Positions 41,445 to 50,598 of a DNA stretch of 64,000 bases are shown here, piece by piece (within the stretch, counting starts at the first letter, position 1; every line of letters starts with the position of its first letter). The notes beneath the pieces were generated by a model. The model did no database searches. It saw nothing but the letters and a program-made list of their open reading frames with translations, and had not been told where the DNA came from. This DNA is from Deltaproteobacteria bacterium (GTDB lineage Bacteria; UBA10199; JACPAL01; JACOUP01): the NCBI GenBank assembly GCA_016177765.1, contig JACOUP010000003.1:31384-95383 (forward strand), in the 5' to 3' direction. A program made the translations under genes and the position numbers.

Positions 41445-41964
41445 AGAGGCCTTGGAATTTTTAATAAAGATCAATAACGGCCTGGCACGGGTCGAGCAGG
41501 TCGTTCTTTCCGTGGCCCTCCTCACCATGATTGTCTTTGCCTTTCTGCAGGTGATCCTGAGGAATTTTTTCAATACCGGTCTTCTCTGGTCGGATGTCTT
41601 TGTCCGTCATCTTGTCCTCTGGGTCGGCTTTTTGGGGGCCTCTCTGGCGACGAAGGAGAGAAACCATATCCGTGTCGACCTCCTGAGTCGTTACGTTCCG
41701 TTGCGTCTCCATCGGCCTTTTTTCATCCTCCTCGATCTTTTTGCCGGAGTGGTTTGCACGCTTCTCTTTCTGGCGGCCTTTGACTTTCTCCGGGGGGAGA
41801 TGGAGAACGGCGGCAGACTCTTCCTGAAGGTGCCGGCCTGGGTCATGCAGTTGATTATCCCCCTTGTTTTTTTGATGGCGGGCCTCCGGTTTTTCATCAA
41901 TCTGCTTTTGGATCTTTTTGAGAAAAAACCTGTTGAGACGCCACCGGTCACATTTTCGACATGA
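41425..41964 (+). CDS. dctQ: TRAP transporter small permease (DctQ)
   Basis: 179 residues from a TTG at 41425 overlapping dctP by 20 bases; TTG at 41452 is an alternative start. Four membrane segments (VVLSVALLTMIVFAFLQVILR, FVRHLVLWVGFLGASLA, PFFILLDLFAGVVCTLLFL, VMQLIIPLVFLMAGLRF). The DctQ motif ATKERNHIRVDLLS is present. Overlaps dctM by 4 bases (ATGA at 41961). Confidence 0.9.
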   Translation: MPARGFKEALEFLIKINNGLARVEQVVLSVALLTMIVFAFLQVILRNFFNTGLLWSDVFVRHLVLWVGFLGASLATKERNHIRVDLLSRYVPLRLHRPFFILLDLFAGVVCTLLFLAAFDFLRGEMENGGRLFLKVPAWVMQLIIPLVFLMAGLRFFINLLLDLFEKKPVETPPVTFST

Positions 41965-43232
41965 CTCTCCTCCTCGGTCTCCTCATTGCCCTTTTTGCCG
42001 TTTTTGGGGCCCCCCTGTTTACGATCTTCGGGGCGATTGCCCTTCTTGGTTTCACGGCAAACGGTATCCATCCTTCGGCTGTGATCATTGAACTCTACCG
42101 GATGGCCTCCGCTCCCACCCTGGTGGCGATCCCCCTTTTCACCTTTGCCGGCTACATGATGGCGGAATCGAAGACGCCGGAACGGATGGTCAACTTGAGT
42201 CAGGCCCTCTTTGGCTGGATGCCCGGCGGGTTGGCGATTGTCTGCCTTCTGGCCTGTGCCTTTTTTACCGCCTTTACCGGTGCTTCCGGGGTGACGATCA
42301 TCGCGCTTGGAGGGCTTCTCTTTCCGATCCTTCTTAAAAAAGGGTATCCCGAAAATTTCTCTCTGGGGCTGGTTACCACCTGCGGAAGCCTCGGCCTGTT
42401 GTTCCCCCCAAGTCTGCCATTGATCCTTTATGGTCTGATTGGTGAAGTGGATGTCGACAAACTTTTTATGGCCGGCCTTCTCCCCGGTTTTCTGCTGATC
42501 CTGTTCTTGGGGGTTTATAGCGTTCGTGTCGGGTTCAGGAGCGAAAAGAGCCGCAATCGATTTAGCTGGAAGGCGATAGGAAAGGCGTTCAAGGCCGGCT
42601 TTTGGGAGATCCCCCTGCCGTTTATCGTGCTGATCGGGATCTACGGCGGTTACTTTACTGCCGGTGAGGCGGCGGCGGTCTCGGCCTTTTATATCTTTGT
42701 CGTTGAGGTCTTTATCTATCGCGACCTGAAATTTTTTACCGATATCCCGCGGGTTGTGAAGGACAGCATGGTCCTTGTCGGCGGCATATTGATCATTTTG
42801 GGTGTCTCTCTCGGATTTACCAGTTTCCTGATCGATGCCCGCGTGCCGATGATTCTTTTAGAGGCGGTTCGCCAATATATCACCAGTCCGCTGATGTTTC
42901 TCCTGATCCTCAATCTTCTGCTCCTCGTGGTCGGTTGCTTGATGGATGTTTTCTCCGCGATCATTGTTGTTGTCCCGCTGATCACACCGATCGCCAAGTC
43001 ATTTGGAATTCATCCCGTTCACCTGGGGATTATTTTCTTGACCAATCTGGAGATCGGCTACCTGACCCCGCCGGTCGGTTTAAATCTGTTTATTTCGAGC
43101 TACCGGTTTAAACGACCGGTCTTGCAGATCGCCCGATTTTCATGGCCGTTCATGATCATTCTTTTGACCTCCCTGATGATCATTACTTATGTACCGAGCC
43201 TTTCGCTTTTCCTTGTGAATCATTTTAAATAA
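41961..43232 (+). CDS. dctM: TRAP transporter large permease (DctM)
   Basis: 423 residues with about eleven membrane segments. DctM family blocks are visible: LVAIPLFTFAGYMMAESK, GASGVTIIALGGLLFPILLKKGYPENFSLG, CGSLGLLFPPSLPLILYGL and GIIFLTNLEIGYLTPPVGLNLF. It is the transport subunit driven by sodium or proton gradients. Last gene of the TatT-DctP-DctQ-DctM set. Confidence 0.95.
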   Translation: MTLLLGLLIALFAVFGAPLFTIFGAIALLGFTANGIHPSAVIIELYRMASAPTLVAIPLFTFAGYMMAESKTPERMVNLSQALFGWMPGGLAIVCLLACAFFTAFTGASGVTIIALGGLLFPILLKKGYPENFSLGLVTTCGSLGLLFPPSLPLILYGLIGEVDVDKLFMAGLLPGFLLILFLGVYSVRVGFRSEKSRNRFSWKAIGKAFKAGFWEIPLPFIVLIGIYGGYFTAGEAAAVSAFYIFVVEVFIYRDLKFFTDIPRVVKDSMVLVGGILIILGVSLGFTSFLIDARVPMILLEAVRQYITSPLMFLLILNLLLLVVGCLMDVFSAIIVVVPLITPIAKSFGIHPVHLGIIFLTNLEIGYLTPPVGLNLFISSYRFKRPVLQIARFSWPFMIILLTSLMIITYVPSLSLFLVNHFK

Positions 43233-43262
43233 TCGGCCAGCAACAGGTAATTTTTCGATAAG

Positions 43263-43291
43263 TTGACACTCCGCACTCCTTTTGTTACCGT
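43263..43291 (+). promoter_or_regulatory. Promoter of the thiolase-crotonase operon
   Basis: TTGACA (43263-43268), 17 bases, TACCGT (43286-43291). The ATG follows after 8 bases, again without a ribosome site. Confidence 0.5.
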
Positions 43292-43299
43292 CCGCCCCC

Positions 43300-44484
43300 A
43301 TGACAGAGACTGTTATCGTTAGCGCGGCGCGGACGCCGATCGGTTCTTTTCAAGGAACCCTCTCCTCCCTTCCCGCCACAAAACTGGGAAGTGTGGCGAT
43401 TGCGGAGGCGGTCAAAAAAAGCGGACTGAAACCGGAAGAGGTTCAAGAGGTGATCATGGGGTGCGTTCTCCCGGCCGGATTGGGACAGGCCCCGGCCCGG
43501 CAGGCGGCGTTGGGGGCAGGTCTTCCCAAGGGAACAGGGTGTCTCACGATTAATAAGGTGTGTGGTTCCGGGTTGAAGTCGGTCATGCTGGCCGATGCGA
43601 TGATCAAAAATGGGGATGCGGAGGTGGTGATTGCCGGCGGGATGGAGTCGATGAGCAACTCTCCCTACCTTCTCCCCAAGGCCAGGAGTGGTTATCGGAT
43701 GGGGCATGGGCAGGTGATCGACAGCATGGTCCATGACGGCCTGTGGGATGTTACCAACAATTTTCATATGGGTTCCGCCGCAGAGTTGTGTGCGAAGGAG
43801 TACCAGATTTCGCGGGAAGCGCAGGATGAATTTGCGATAGAGAGTTACCGACGGGCGCAAAAGGCGATTGCGGATGGAAAATTTAAAACGGAGATCATAG
43901 CGGTCGAAGTCGCCGACGGTAAATCAACCAAAAAAATAGAGATCGATGAAGAACCGGCCAAAGCCAACTTTGAAAAGCTAAAAAGTTTGAGGCCGGCCTT
44001 TTCCGCCGGAGGCGGAGAAGGAACGGTCACTGCCGGTAATGCCTCCAAGTTGAATGATGGCGCCGCGGCGGTGGTGGTGATGAGTGGCGAGCTGGCCAAA
44101 AAAAAGGGATTGAAGCCCCTGGCGCGGATTGTTGGGCATGCGGGGTCTTCTGTCGCGCCGGAGTGGTTTACGATCGCGCCATCGGAGGCGATCAAAAAGG
44201 TCTTGGATCGTCTCCAATTGAAAATCGCCAACATCGATCTTTGGGAAATCAACGAGGCGTTTGCCGTGGTGGCGCTGGCCAACAACAAAAAATTGGGTTT
44301 GAATCCGCAAAATGTCAACATTCGTGGCGGGGCGGTGGCGTTGGGTCACCCGATCGGCGCCTCCGGGGCCAGGATTTTAACAACACTTCTTTATTCCTTG
44401 CAGGAGACTGGCAGTAGGCGTGGTTGTGCCTCTCTCTGTATTGGTGGCGGTGAAGGGGTGGCGTTGGTGGTGGAAAGAATTTAG
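43300..44484 (+). CDS. Acetyl-CoA C-acetyltransferase (thiolase)
   Basis: 394 residues from the ATG at 43300. The catalytic Cys88 is in TINKVCGSGLKS; the second motif is GGAVALGHPIGASG with the catalytic His, and the C-terminal CIGGGEG carries the second Cys. NEAFAVVAL is also present. This is a typical acetoacetyl-CoA or biosynthetic thiolase; the direction (degradation or condensation) is not decided by sequence. It is followed 9 bases later by a crotonase gene, pointing to fatty-acid, butyrate or polyhydroxyalkanoate metabolism. Confidence 0.95.
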   Translation: MTETVIVSAARTPIGSFQGTLSSLPATKLGSVAIAEAVKKSGLKPEEVQEVIMGCVLPAGLGQAPARQAALGAGLPKGTGCLTINKVCGSGLKSVMLADAMIKNGDAEVVIAGGMESMSNSPYLLPKARSGYRMGHGQVIDSMVHDGLWDVTNNFHMGSAAELCAKEYQISREAQDEFAIESYRRAQKAIADGKFKTEIIAVEVADGKSTKKIEIDEEPAKANFEKLKSLRPAFSAGGGEGTVTAGNASKLNDGAAAVVVMSGELAKKKGLKPLARIVGHAGSSVAPEWFTIAPSEAIKKVLDRLQLKIANIDLWEINEAFAVVALANNKKLGLNPQNVNIRGGAVALGHPIGASGARILTTLLYSLQETGSRRGCASLCIGGGEGVALVVERI

Positions 44485-44493
44485 GAGGGGAAT

Positions 44494-45276
44494 ATGGGAT
44501 ACCAATACCTGCAGGTTCAATCGGAAAATTTTATCTCTACGGTTACGATCAGCCGTGAGAAGGCGTTGAACGCCCTCAATGCTGATCTCTTAAAGGAAAT
44601 ACAGCAGTGCTTTGGCGAAATTTCAAAAAATGGGGATGTTCGGGCGGTCATCCTGACCGGTGCCGGTGACAGGGCGTTTGTGGCAGGCGCCGATATTGCG
44701 GCGATGAGTTCAATGACGCCGGTGGGGGCGCTCGAATTTGGAAAACTGGGGCATTCTGCGATGGATGCGGTGGATCACTGTCCCAAACCGGTGATTGCGG
44801 CGGTCAATGGTTTTTGCCTCGGTGGCGGACTTGAACTGGCGCTCGCCTGTGATTTTATCTATGCCTCGGAAAGGGCGAAACTGGGTCTTCCCGAAGTGGG
44901 TCTTGGTCTCTTCCCCGGGTGGGGCGGGACACAGCGACTCGCCCGTTTGATCGGGAAGGGGAGGGCGAAAGAGATGATTTTTTCGGCCAAGATCCTTTCG
45001 GCGGAAGAGGCGTTCCGTTTCGGGATCGCGAACAAGATTTGCAAACCGGAGGAACTTCTGGCCGAGGTCCGGTTAGTGGCAGGAGAAATCGCCAAAAAGG
45101 GACCACTGGCAGTCACTCTCGCCAAGAAGGTGATCCATGAAGGGTTCGATCTTTCCCTGGCGGAAGGACTCTCTCAGGAGAGGAACAGTTTCCCCAAATG
45201 TTTTGAGACCAGCGACCTCAAAGAGGGTCTCGCCGCATTTTTGGAAAAAAGGCCGGCCCGGTTTCAGGGGCGCTAA
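44494..45276 (+). CDS. Enoyl-CoA hydratase (crotonase family)
   Basis: 260 residues, normal for the family. Oxyanion-hole blocks AFVAGADIAAMSSM and GFCLGGGLELALACDF are present, and both active-site Glu candidates are seen (GGGLELAL and LPEVGLGLFPGWGGTQRL), so hydration of enoyl-CoA or crotonyl-CoA is likely. A GGAGGGG ribosome site precedes the ATG. Co-transcribed with the thiolase and probably with the radical SAM gene 2 bases downstream. Confidence 0.93.
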   Translation: MGYQYLQVQSENFISTVTISREKALNALNADLLKEIQQCFGEISKNGDVRAVILTGAGDRAFVAGADIAAMSSMTPVGALEFGKLGHSAMDAVDHCPKPVIAAVNGFCLGGGLELALACDFIYASERAKLGLPEVGLGLFPGWGGTQRLARLIGKGRAKEMIFSAKILSAEEAFRFGIANKICKPEELLAEVRLVAGEIAKKGPLAVTLAKKVIHEGFDLSLAEGLSQERNSFPKCFETSDLKEGLAAFLEKRPARFQGR

Positions 45277-45278
45277 AG

Positions 45279-46244
45279 ATGCTTTCGCGACGACTTACCA
45301 CCGCAAAAAAGTTAAGCGGCGCCTTCCAATACCTTCGGGTCAAGACGGGCGGCTGGCCCAAGCTGATCAATCTTGAGGTGACCAAGCTTTGCAACGCCAA
45401 GTGTGATTTTTGCCCCTGTTGGACGATCAAGGATTACCCTCAGCTGGACGACTATTCCGAAATCATGGCCCGGTTCCGGCCGACGGTGCTCTCCCTCAAC
45501 GGCGGAGAGCCGCTCCTCCGCAAGGATATTTTAAAGATCGTTGATCAGGTTCGTCCACACTGTACCTACCTGATGATGATCACGCATGGCCAGCTCCTGA
45601 CGGAGGAAAAATTCAAGGCGTTGACCGATCATGGGGTGAACCAGCTCTCGGTCTCGCTCAATTACATCGGTGAGGAACATGACCAGGAACGCCAGCTGAA
45701 AGGGCTGTACCGGCATTTTTCCGAACTCCTCCCCAAACTGACCCGTCAGGGGTATGACAATATCGCCTTCAATACGGTGATCATGGACCGGAACCTGGAG
45801 CATATTTTGCCGATTGCCAAAAAGAGTCATGAGTGGGGGGTCAAGGTTTCATTCAGTTCCTATTCTGCCCTGAAGAATGACAAGGGGGAATATGCCGTCC
45901 GCCAGGACCAGCTGAACCGATTGGAAGAGGTGATCGGGCAGTTGCTCCTGCTCAAGAAAACTCAGGGGAATATCCTGACCTCCGATTACTACTTGAAAAA
46001 GGTGCCGGAGTATTTCCGCAACGGGAAGATGGAGGATTGCCGGGCCGGGCTTAATTTCATCCAGATGACGCCGGATGGTTATATCAAACGTTGTTCCGAG
46101 ATGCCGGTCGTTTGCCACTGGACGGAGTACGATGCGGACCGTATTGAGAACCCGAACCCCTGCGATGTTTGCTGGCTCTCCTGCCGCGGCGAGACCGAAA
46201 CCCCGCTCACCCCGTCCCGCATTTGGGAGTTTTTGAAGCATTAG
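45279..46244 (+). CDS. Radical SAM protein with C-terminal Cys cluster
   Basis: 321 residues. The radical SAM motif is CNAKCDFC (Cys38, 42, 45), followed by NGGEPLLRKDIL, the substrate and SAM-contact block. Near the C-terminus DCRAGLNF, RCSEM and PCDVCWLSCRG give a SPASM/Twitch-like set of five or more Cys that may hold a second Fe-S cluster, typical of peptide or cofactor modifying enzymes. It lies 2 bases after the crotonase gene. The substrate cannot be told. Its stop overlaps that of the convergent nucleotidyltransferase gene. Confidence 0.88.
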   Translation: MLSRRLTTAKKLSGAFQYLRVKTGGWPKLINLEVTKLCNAKCDFCPCWTIKDYPQLDDYSEIMARFRPTVLSLNGGEPLLRKDILKIVDQVRPHCTYLMMITHGQLLTEEKFKALTDHGVNQLSVSLNYIGEEHDQERQLKGLYRHFSELLPKLTRQGYDNIAFNTVIMDRNLEHILPIAKKSHEWGVKVSFSSYSALKNDKGEYAVRQDQLNRLEEVIGQLLLLKKTQGNILTSDYYLKKVPEYFRNGKMEDCRAGLNFIQMTPDGYIKRCSEMPVVCHWTEYDADRIENPNPCDVCWLSCRGETETPLTPSRIWEFLKH

Positions 46245-46699
46245 TTTTTTTGTTTGATTTGGCGGAGAAGCTCAATATCTCTTTTATCCTGTAGGCGGCC
46301 GGCCTCTTTTTTGGCACGCAACAAATGATCACGATCGAGAAGATAAATTTTTTCCTTTCCGTAATGCCCGATTTTTCTTTTCTTCCAGGCTGTTTTGAAG
46401 GGAATTCGGCCAATTCCCATGAGAATGTCAATTCTGTTTGGTTCGATGCCGATTTGATACACCATGTGGGGATTGACCAAATCCTCGATGGATAGATTTT
46501 TTAGTGGTGCACCGAATTTCTTCAGGGCTTGATAGACCTTTTCAGCATTTGTCCGTTCCGGCTCTATCCAGATATCGAGATCCTTCGTGTAACGGGGTTC
46601 CGTATAAGCAATCACGGCATAAGCCCCAACAACGAGGTACTTAGCGTGGACGGCGTTTAAGAAATGCAATAGTTCTGTGAAGTCTTTGTTCAGGGGCAT
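46241..46699 (-). CDS. Nucleotidyltransferase, MNT/DUF6036-like
   Basis: 152 residues from the ATG at 46699. The motif KYLVVGAYAVIAYTEPRYTKDLDIWI has the G-x(n)-T-K-D-L-D pattern of nucleotidyltransferases used in toxin-antitoxin systems. A small ORF encoding 71 residues overlaps its start in the other frame. The gene is complete and convergent with the radical SAM gene (stops overlap by 4 bases). Upstream in the pair, the small protein is likely the partner. Confidence 0.8.
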   Translation of the reverse strand: MPLNKDFTELLHFLNAVHAKYLVVGAYAVIAYTEPRYTKDLDIWIEPERTNAEKVYQALKKFGAPLKNLSIEDLVNPHMVYQIGIEPNRIDILMGIGRIPFKTAWKKRKIGHYGKEKIYLLDRDHLLRAKKEAGRLQDKRDIELLRQIKQKN

Positions 46700-46856
46700 A
46701 AGCAGAATTCCAATGGGTAAGCTCCCGGACCATATCCCAAGCCGCTTCGAATCTACCCTGAAGCCCGATTCTTTGCCAGAAGACAAGGTCAAAACGATCG
46801 CCGGCTTTGACGATGGGGATCAATCGACTCATGACAATTTTTCTTTTCCGCCGCAT
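46641..46856 (-). CDS. Small partner of the nucleotidyltransferase
   Basis: 71 residues from the ATG at 46856. The sequence contains RFDLVFWQRIGLQGRFEAAWDMV and ends EQRLHRTIAFLKRRPR, a pattern I have seen in small proteins encoded beside such nucleotidyltransferases. It overlaps the next gene by 59 bases in another frame. A possible promoter TTGCTA-16-TAGAGT (46894-46867 on the minus strand) ends 10 bases before the ATG. A toxin-antitoxin pair is inferred; no function is shown. Confidence 0.6.
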   Translation of the reverse strand: MRRKRKIVMSRLIPIVKAGDRFDLVFWQRIGLQGRFEAAWDMVRELTHWNSAYAPEQRLHRTIAFLKRRPR

Positions 46857-46922
46857 TGTGGAAAATACTCTAGCACAGGGGAAGCGATTAGCAAGGGACA
46901 AAGCAGTTCCCTGAAAAAAATA

Positions 46923-46952
46923 TTCACCAACGGTTTAAAAATCTGTTATACT
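46923..46952 (+). promoter_or_regulatory. Promoter of the SBBP surface-protein gene
   Basis: TTCACC (46923-46928), 18-base spacer, TATACT (46947-46952). A GC-rich hairpin with arms gacg/cgtc spans 46962-46981 in the leader, and AAGGAG (46991-46996) precedes the ATG at 47005. Confidence 0.45.
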
Positions 46953-47004
46953 CTTTTAAGTGACGTCGGGGAGGCGGCGTCTTGTTTATAAGGAGTAAGA
47001 CCTC

Positions 47005-50000
47005 ATGCGCCTCAAACGAGTTTTCCGTCGTAGCCTCCCGCTCCTGACATTCCTCGTTTTCTCCCTGACCCTCGTGGTTGGTCCGAGTCAGGCTTGGGAT
47101 CTAAAGTCGTGGTTTCCCTTCCTCAAAAAGCTCCAGATTGCCTCATCTTCCCGCCCGTCTCCCGAAACCAAACCGGCGGTCACCTCCTCGTTTTCACGAC
47201 TCCCGCTCCTCTTTGTCGAAAATCGGGGACAGAAAGACAAACAGGTTTCCTTTTATGTCGATGGGCCTGGGTACTCTGTCTTCTTTACCCCCAAGGAAAT
47301 TGTAACGGTGTTTCAGGTCCCTGAAAAAGATTCCGAGACGATTCCTCCCTCTCCCTCTTGGGGAGAGGGTAAGGGTGAGGGGGAGTCAAAAGAGATCTTT
47401 CCAAAAGGAATCCGGGGTGACCCTCGTCCTACGAAATTCAAAACAACGGTGGTCCGCCAAACCTTTACCGGGGCTAATCCTAAACCGGTTATCCGGGGGA
47501 CGGAAAAAGCAGTCGCCAAGATGAATTTCTTTTTAGGGAAAGACCCAAAAGGGTGGATCACCCAAGTCCCGACCTATCATGAGATCACCTACAAAAATCT
47601 CTACCCGGGGATCGATCTCGTTTTCAAAGGAGAGCCAGGGCGTTTGAAGTCTGAGTATCGTGTCGCCGCCGGGGCGAACCCCAAAGATATTGCCGTGGCG
47701 TATGAGGGAATCGAGAACCTTTCTCCCTCCGAAGGGGGGAATCTCCTCATCAAACACCCGGCCGGGGAGATCCGCGAGGAGCGTCCCACTATTTATCAGG
47801 TGAGGGATGGCAAAAAAGTGGAAGTGACCGGGGGTTACCAGATTCAGGAAAAAGGAGGCTACGGTTTTGAGATAGGGACCTATGATCCGAACAGCCCGCT
47901 GGTGATTGATCCGTCGCTCATTTTTTCCACCTATTTGGGAGGAAGCGATGAAGATTCTGCTCATACCCTCGCGATAAGTCCATCCGGCAACATTGTAGTA
48001 GCGGGGCACACGGGGTCTGTTAATTTTCCGACCGTAAACCCCATTCAAGCAAATAGTAGAGATGGAGGTGATGCCTTTGTGACGAGTTTGAGTCCCGATG
48101 GCTCCTCCCTCCTTTTTTCCACCTATATGGGAGGGAGCGGTAGGGATTGGGCCAATGCCCTTGCGATTGATCCTTCCGGTAACATTGTGGTAGCAGGGAC
48201 TACGGAGTCTACAGATTTTCCGACTGCATCTCCTTTGCAGGCAAATAAGAGAGGTAGCGGTGATGCCTTTGTAGTAAGTCTGAGTCCCAACGGTTCCTCT
48301 CTCTTCTTTTCCACCTATCTGGGAGGCAACGATCATGATTATGCTTCTGCCCTTGCGATTGCCCCCTCCGGAAATATCGTTGTGGGAGGGGGGACTTCTT
48401 CTGTTGATTTCCCAACTATGTCCCCCATTCAGGTAAATAAGGGAGGTTTATATGATGTCTTTGTAGCGAGCCTGAGCCCTGATGGTTCTTCCCTCCTCTT
48501 TTCCACCTACCTGGGGGGGGATAGCTGGGAACACATTGGAAACCTTGCTATTGATTCCTCCGGAAATATTGTTGTGGCTGGGAGTACGGTTTCTACCGAT
48601 TTCCCGACCGTGAACCCCCTCCAGCCAAATCGTGTACGCGATTATGACGCCTTTGTGACGAAGATCGCCCCTGGTGGCTCTTTCCTCCTCTTTTCCACCT
48701 ACTTGGGGGGGGATGGTAGTGATCATCTTTCTGCCCTTGCGATTGCTCCCTCCGGAAATGTTGTTGTGACAGGGCAGACAGCCTCGACCGATTTTCCGAC
48801 CGTGGCCCCCATTCAGGCAAATAGGCGAGGTAACTATGACGCCTTTGTGGCAAGCTTGAGCCCTGATGGCTCTTTCCTCCTCTTTTCAACCTACTTGGGG
48901 GGCAGTGGATTTTCCAGCATGCAGTCGAGTAGCGGTAATGATGGGGCTTCTGCTGTTGCGATTGATCCCTCCGGTAACATTGTGGTAGTAGGAAACACAT
49001 ATTCTACCGATTTTCCGACCGTGGCTCCTCTACAGGCGGATCTGAACGGCGGTGATGCCTTTGTAACAGGCCTAAGTTCAGATGGTTCTTCCCTCCTTTT
49101 TTCCACTTACTTGGGAGGGAATTACTATGATAGTGCCTACGGCCTTGCGATTGTCCCCTCCGGAAATATTGTGGTGGCTGGGACAACCTTTTCTACGGAT
49201 TTTCCAACCATGGCTCCCCTGCAGTCAGACAACGGAGGCGAAGACGCCTTTGTGGCGATGATTAGCGGTTTCTGCCCGGACGGGTCCTTTAGCGATCTGA
49301 GAGGTGATTCCTGTAATCACGACGAAGATGGGGACGGCGTTCTGGATGATCATGATAATTGTTATCTGGTTCCCAACCCGGATCAGACCGATACCGATGG
49401 GGATGGCGTTGGTGACGAGAGCCGGTCTTGTGGTCTCGGCCCCTGCGTGGGGGGGACTCAAACACGTTCTTGCCCCAATGGGACTTGGGCCGCATGGAGT
49501 GCCTGCTCCACCGCCTCGCAAGCGAGTTCCGAGCGGTGTGACAACAAAGACAACAACTGTGATGGGAGGATCGACGAGGATCTCAGCGAGGTCGAAAACT
49601 GCGGGGTTGGTGTCTGTGCCGGCGGCAAGAGAACCCGTCTTTGTACGGAGGGCCAGTGGTCCGCCTGGGGCCGATGCACCACCGCAGAACGCTCTTCACG
49701 AGAGGTCTGCGATGGCCGCGATAACAACTGTAATGGTCCAGTGGATGAAGGGGGTGTCTGTAGCCCGAATATCGTTGCGTATGGCTCCAATCCTGCTGGT
49801 GACCAAACTTTAAGGGTCATCGATTTTGGCGAGATCCGGCAAAAAATCCCTACGGTGCGGTCATTCATCCTGCGCAATACTGGTGGCGCTAATCTATCTA
49901 TCTTTGAGGTCTTCAATCCATTTTCGGCTCAACTGACCTTTTTGGACACCATTCCAAGGTTTCTGAGTCCGGGTCAGTCCGTTGAGATCCGTGTCCGATT

Positions 50001-50460
50001 TTATTATGAACAGTCCTGCCCAGCGGAAGGGCTTTCCCCCGACCTCAACTTCCTGATCCGGTCGAACGATCCTGATGAGCGTGAGGTGCTTTTAAACATC
50101 CGATGGACTTGCCCTCCACTACCGGTAGCCATCGTTACCCCTGCCGAGTTGGATTTTGGAGTACAGACAGGGACCACGCCGATGGAAAGAACGGTGACGA
50201 TTACTGTTTCCGGTACGCTTCCCGTATTACTGCGAGAGTTTTATCTGGCGGCAGGAGCCGGCCAAGAGGCTTACCAGTTGTCACCTCCCAACATCCCTAC
50301 ACCACCCAGCTCTATCACCATTCATCCGGGAGGGAGTTTTACCATCAGGGTATCATTCACACCCTTCTTCAATAGAGAGTATCGTAGCACTCTGGTCCTG
50401 CACACCAATACGGAGGAAGGGCGTATTTTTGTTCCTTTGCGTGGGACGGGACAACGGTAG
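47005..50460 (+). CDS. Secreted SBBP-repeat / MopE-type surface protein (1,151 aa)
   Basis: Signal peptide ([22 protein letters not shown]). Residues about 70-300 are the DUF7948-type N-terminal domain ([43 protein letters not shown]). Residues about 305-755 hold seven SBBP beta-propeller repeats ([34 protein letters not shown]). A thrombospondin type 3-like calcium segment ([24 protein letters not shown]) follows at about 770-810. Then two MopE-like Cys blocks ([16 protein letters not shown] and [16 protein letters not shown]) and a C-terminal ASPM/HYDIN-like immunoglobulin fold with ELDFGVQTG. Such proteins are exported and surface attached. A palindromic repeat encoding [12 protein letters not shown] interrupts the N-terminal domain. 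It is plausible cargo for the type II system downstream. Confidence 0.9.
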   Translation: MRLKRVFRRSLPLLTFLVFSLTLVVGPSQAWDLKSWFPFLKKLQIASSSRPSPETKPAVTSSFSRLPLLFVENRGQKDKQVSFYVDGPGYSVFFTPKEIVTVFQVPEKDSETIPPSPSWGEGKGEGESKEIFPKGIRGDPRPTKFKTTVVRQTFTGANPKPVIRGTEKAVAKMNFFLGKDPKGWITQVPTYHEITYKNLYPGIDLVFKGEPGRLKSEYRVAAGANPKDIAVAYEGIENLSPSEGGNLLIKHPAGEIREERPTIYQVRDGKKVEVTGGYQIQEKGGYGFEIGTYDPNSPLVIDPSLIFSTYLGGSDEDSAHTLAISPSGNIVVAGHTGSVNFPTVNPIQANSRDGGDAFVTSLSPDGSSLLFSTYMGGSGRDWANALAIDPSGNIVVAGTTESTDFPTASPLQANKRGSGDAFVVSLSPNGSSLFFSTYLGGNDHDYASALAIAPSGNIVVGGGTSSVDFPTMSPIQVNKGGLYDVFVASLSPDGSSLLFSTYLGGDSWEHIGNLAIDSSGNIVVAGSTVSTDFPTVNPLQPNRVRDYDAFVTKIAPGGSFLLFSTYLGGDGSDHLSALAIAPSGNVVVTGQTASTDFPTVAPIQANRRGNYDAFVASLSPDGSFLLFSTYLGGSGFSSMQSSSGNDGASAVAIDPSGNIVVVGNTYSTDFPTVAPLQADLNGGDAFVTGLSSDGSSLLFSTYLGGNYYDSAYGLAIVPSGNIVVAGTTFSTDFPTMAPLQSDNGGEDAFVAMISGFCPDGSFSDLRGDSCNHDEDGDGVLDDHDNCYLVPNPDQTDTDGDGVGDESRSCGLGPCVGGTQTRSCPNGTWAAWSACSTASQASSERCDNKDNNCDGRIDEDLSEVENCGVGVCAGGKRTRLCTEGQWSAWGRCTTAERSSREVCDGRDNNCNGPVDEGGVCSPNIVAYGSNPAGDQTLRVIDFGEIRQKIPTVRSFILRNTGGANLSIFEVFNPFSAQLTFLDTIPRFLSPGQSVEIRVRFYYEQSCPAEGLSPDLNFLIRSNDPDEREVLLNIRWTCPPLPVAIVTPAELDFGVQTGTTPMERTVTITVSGTLPVLLREFYLAAGAGQEAYQLSPPNIPTPPSSITIHPGGSFTIRVSFTPFFNREYRSTLVLHTNTEEGRIFVPLRGTGQR
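47347..47384 (+). repeat. In-frame palindromic repeat, PSPSWGEG type
   Basis: ccctctccctcttggggagagggt pairs with itself and is followed by aagggtgagggg. This is a repeat type widespread in bacterial intergenic DNA; here it adds [12 protein letters not shown] to the SBBP protein. A related short palindrome lies at 60655-60676. Confidence 0.65.
47925..49260 (+). repeat. Seven tandem SBBP repeats at the DNA level
   Basis: Units of about 180-200 bases, each opening tttccacctatntgggagg (near 47925, 48115, 48307, 48505, 48688, 48886 and 49108) and containing ccctccggaaayattgt and accgattttccgac. They are diverged at the DNA level, unlike the fibre-gene repeats. Confidence 0.85.
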
Positions 50461-50501
50461 GAATGTTGAACCGGCGACTTGATTTCTCGTGGAGAGTATC
50501 A

Positions 50502-50563
50502 GGGGTCAGACTTGACTTATTGACTTTTGCTTCTGGACCGCGCAATAAGTCAAGTCTGGCCCC
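50502..50563 (+). repeat. REP-like hairpin between the SBBP gene and a lipoprotein gene
   Basis: A 21-base arm (ggggtcagacttgacttat plus tg) and its inverse with one mismatch (caataagtcaagtctggccc plus c) around a 20-base loop. This sequence type recurs in many genomes, where it is associated with RAYT/IS200-like TnpA_REP mobilisation. No transposase is seen nearby. Confidence 0.75.
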
Positions 50564-50598
50564 AACACTGACGGTTTTTTGAAAATAAGGAGATGACA

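Noticed and set aside
47551..47563. Another copy of the GGGTGAATCACCC unit (gggtggatcaccc)
   Set aside because: It encodes the conserved GWITQVP peptide of the DUF7948-like domain, so similarity to the palindrome is probably chance.
47533..48336. Minus-strand ORF of 267 codons in the SBBP gene
   Set aside because: Antisense of a clearly coding frame with repeats; no start signal and no recognisable domain.
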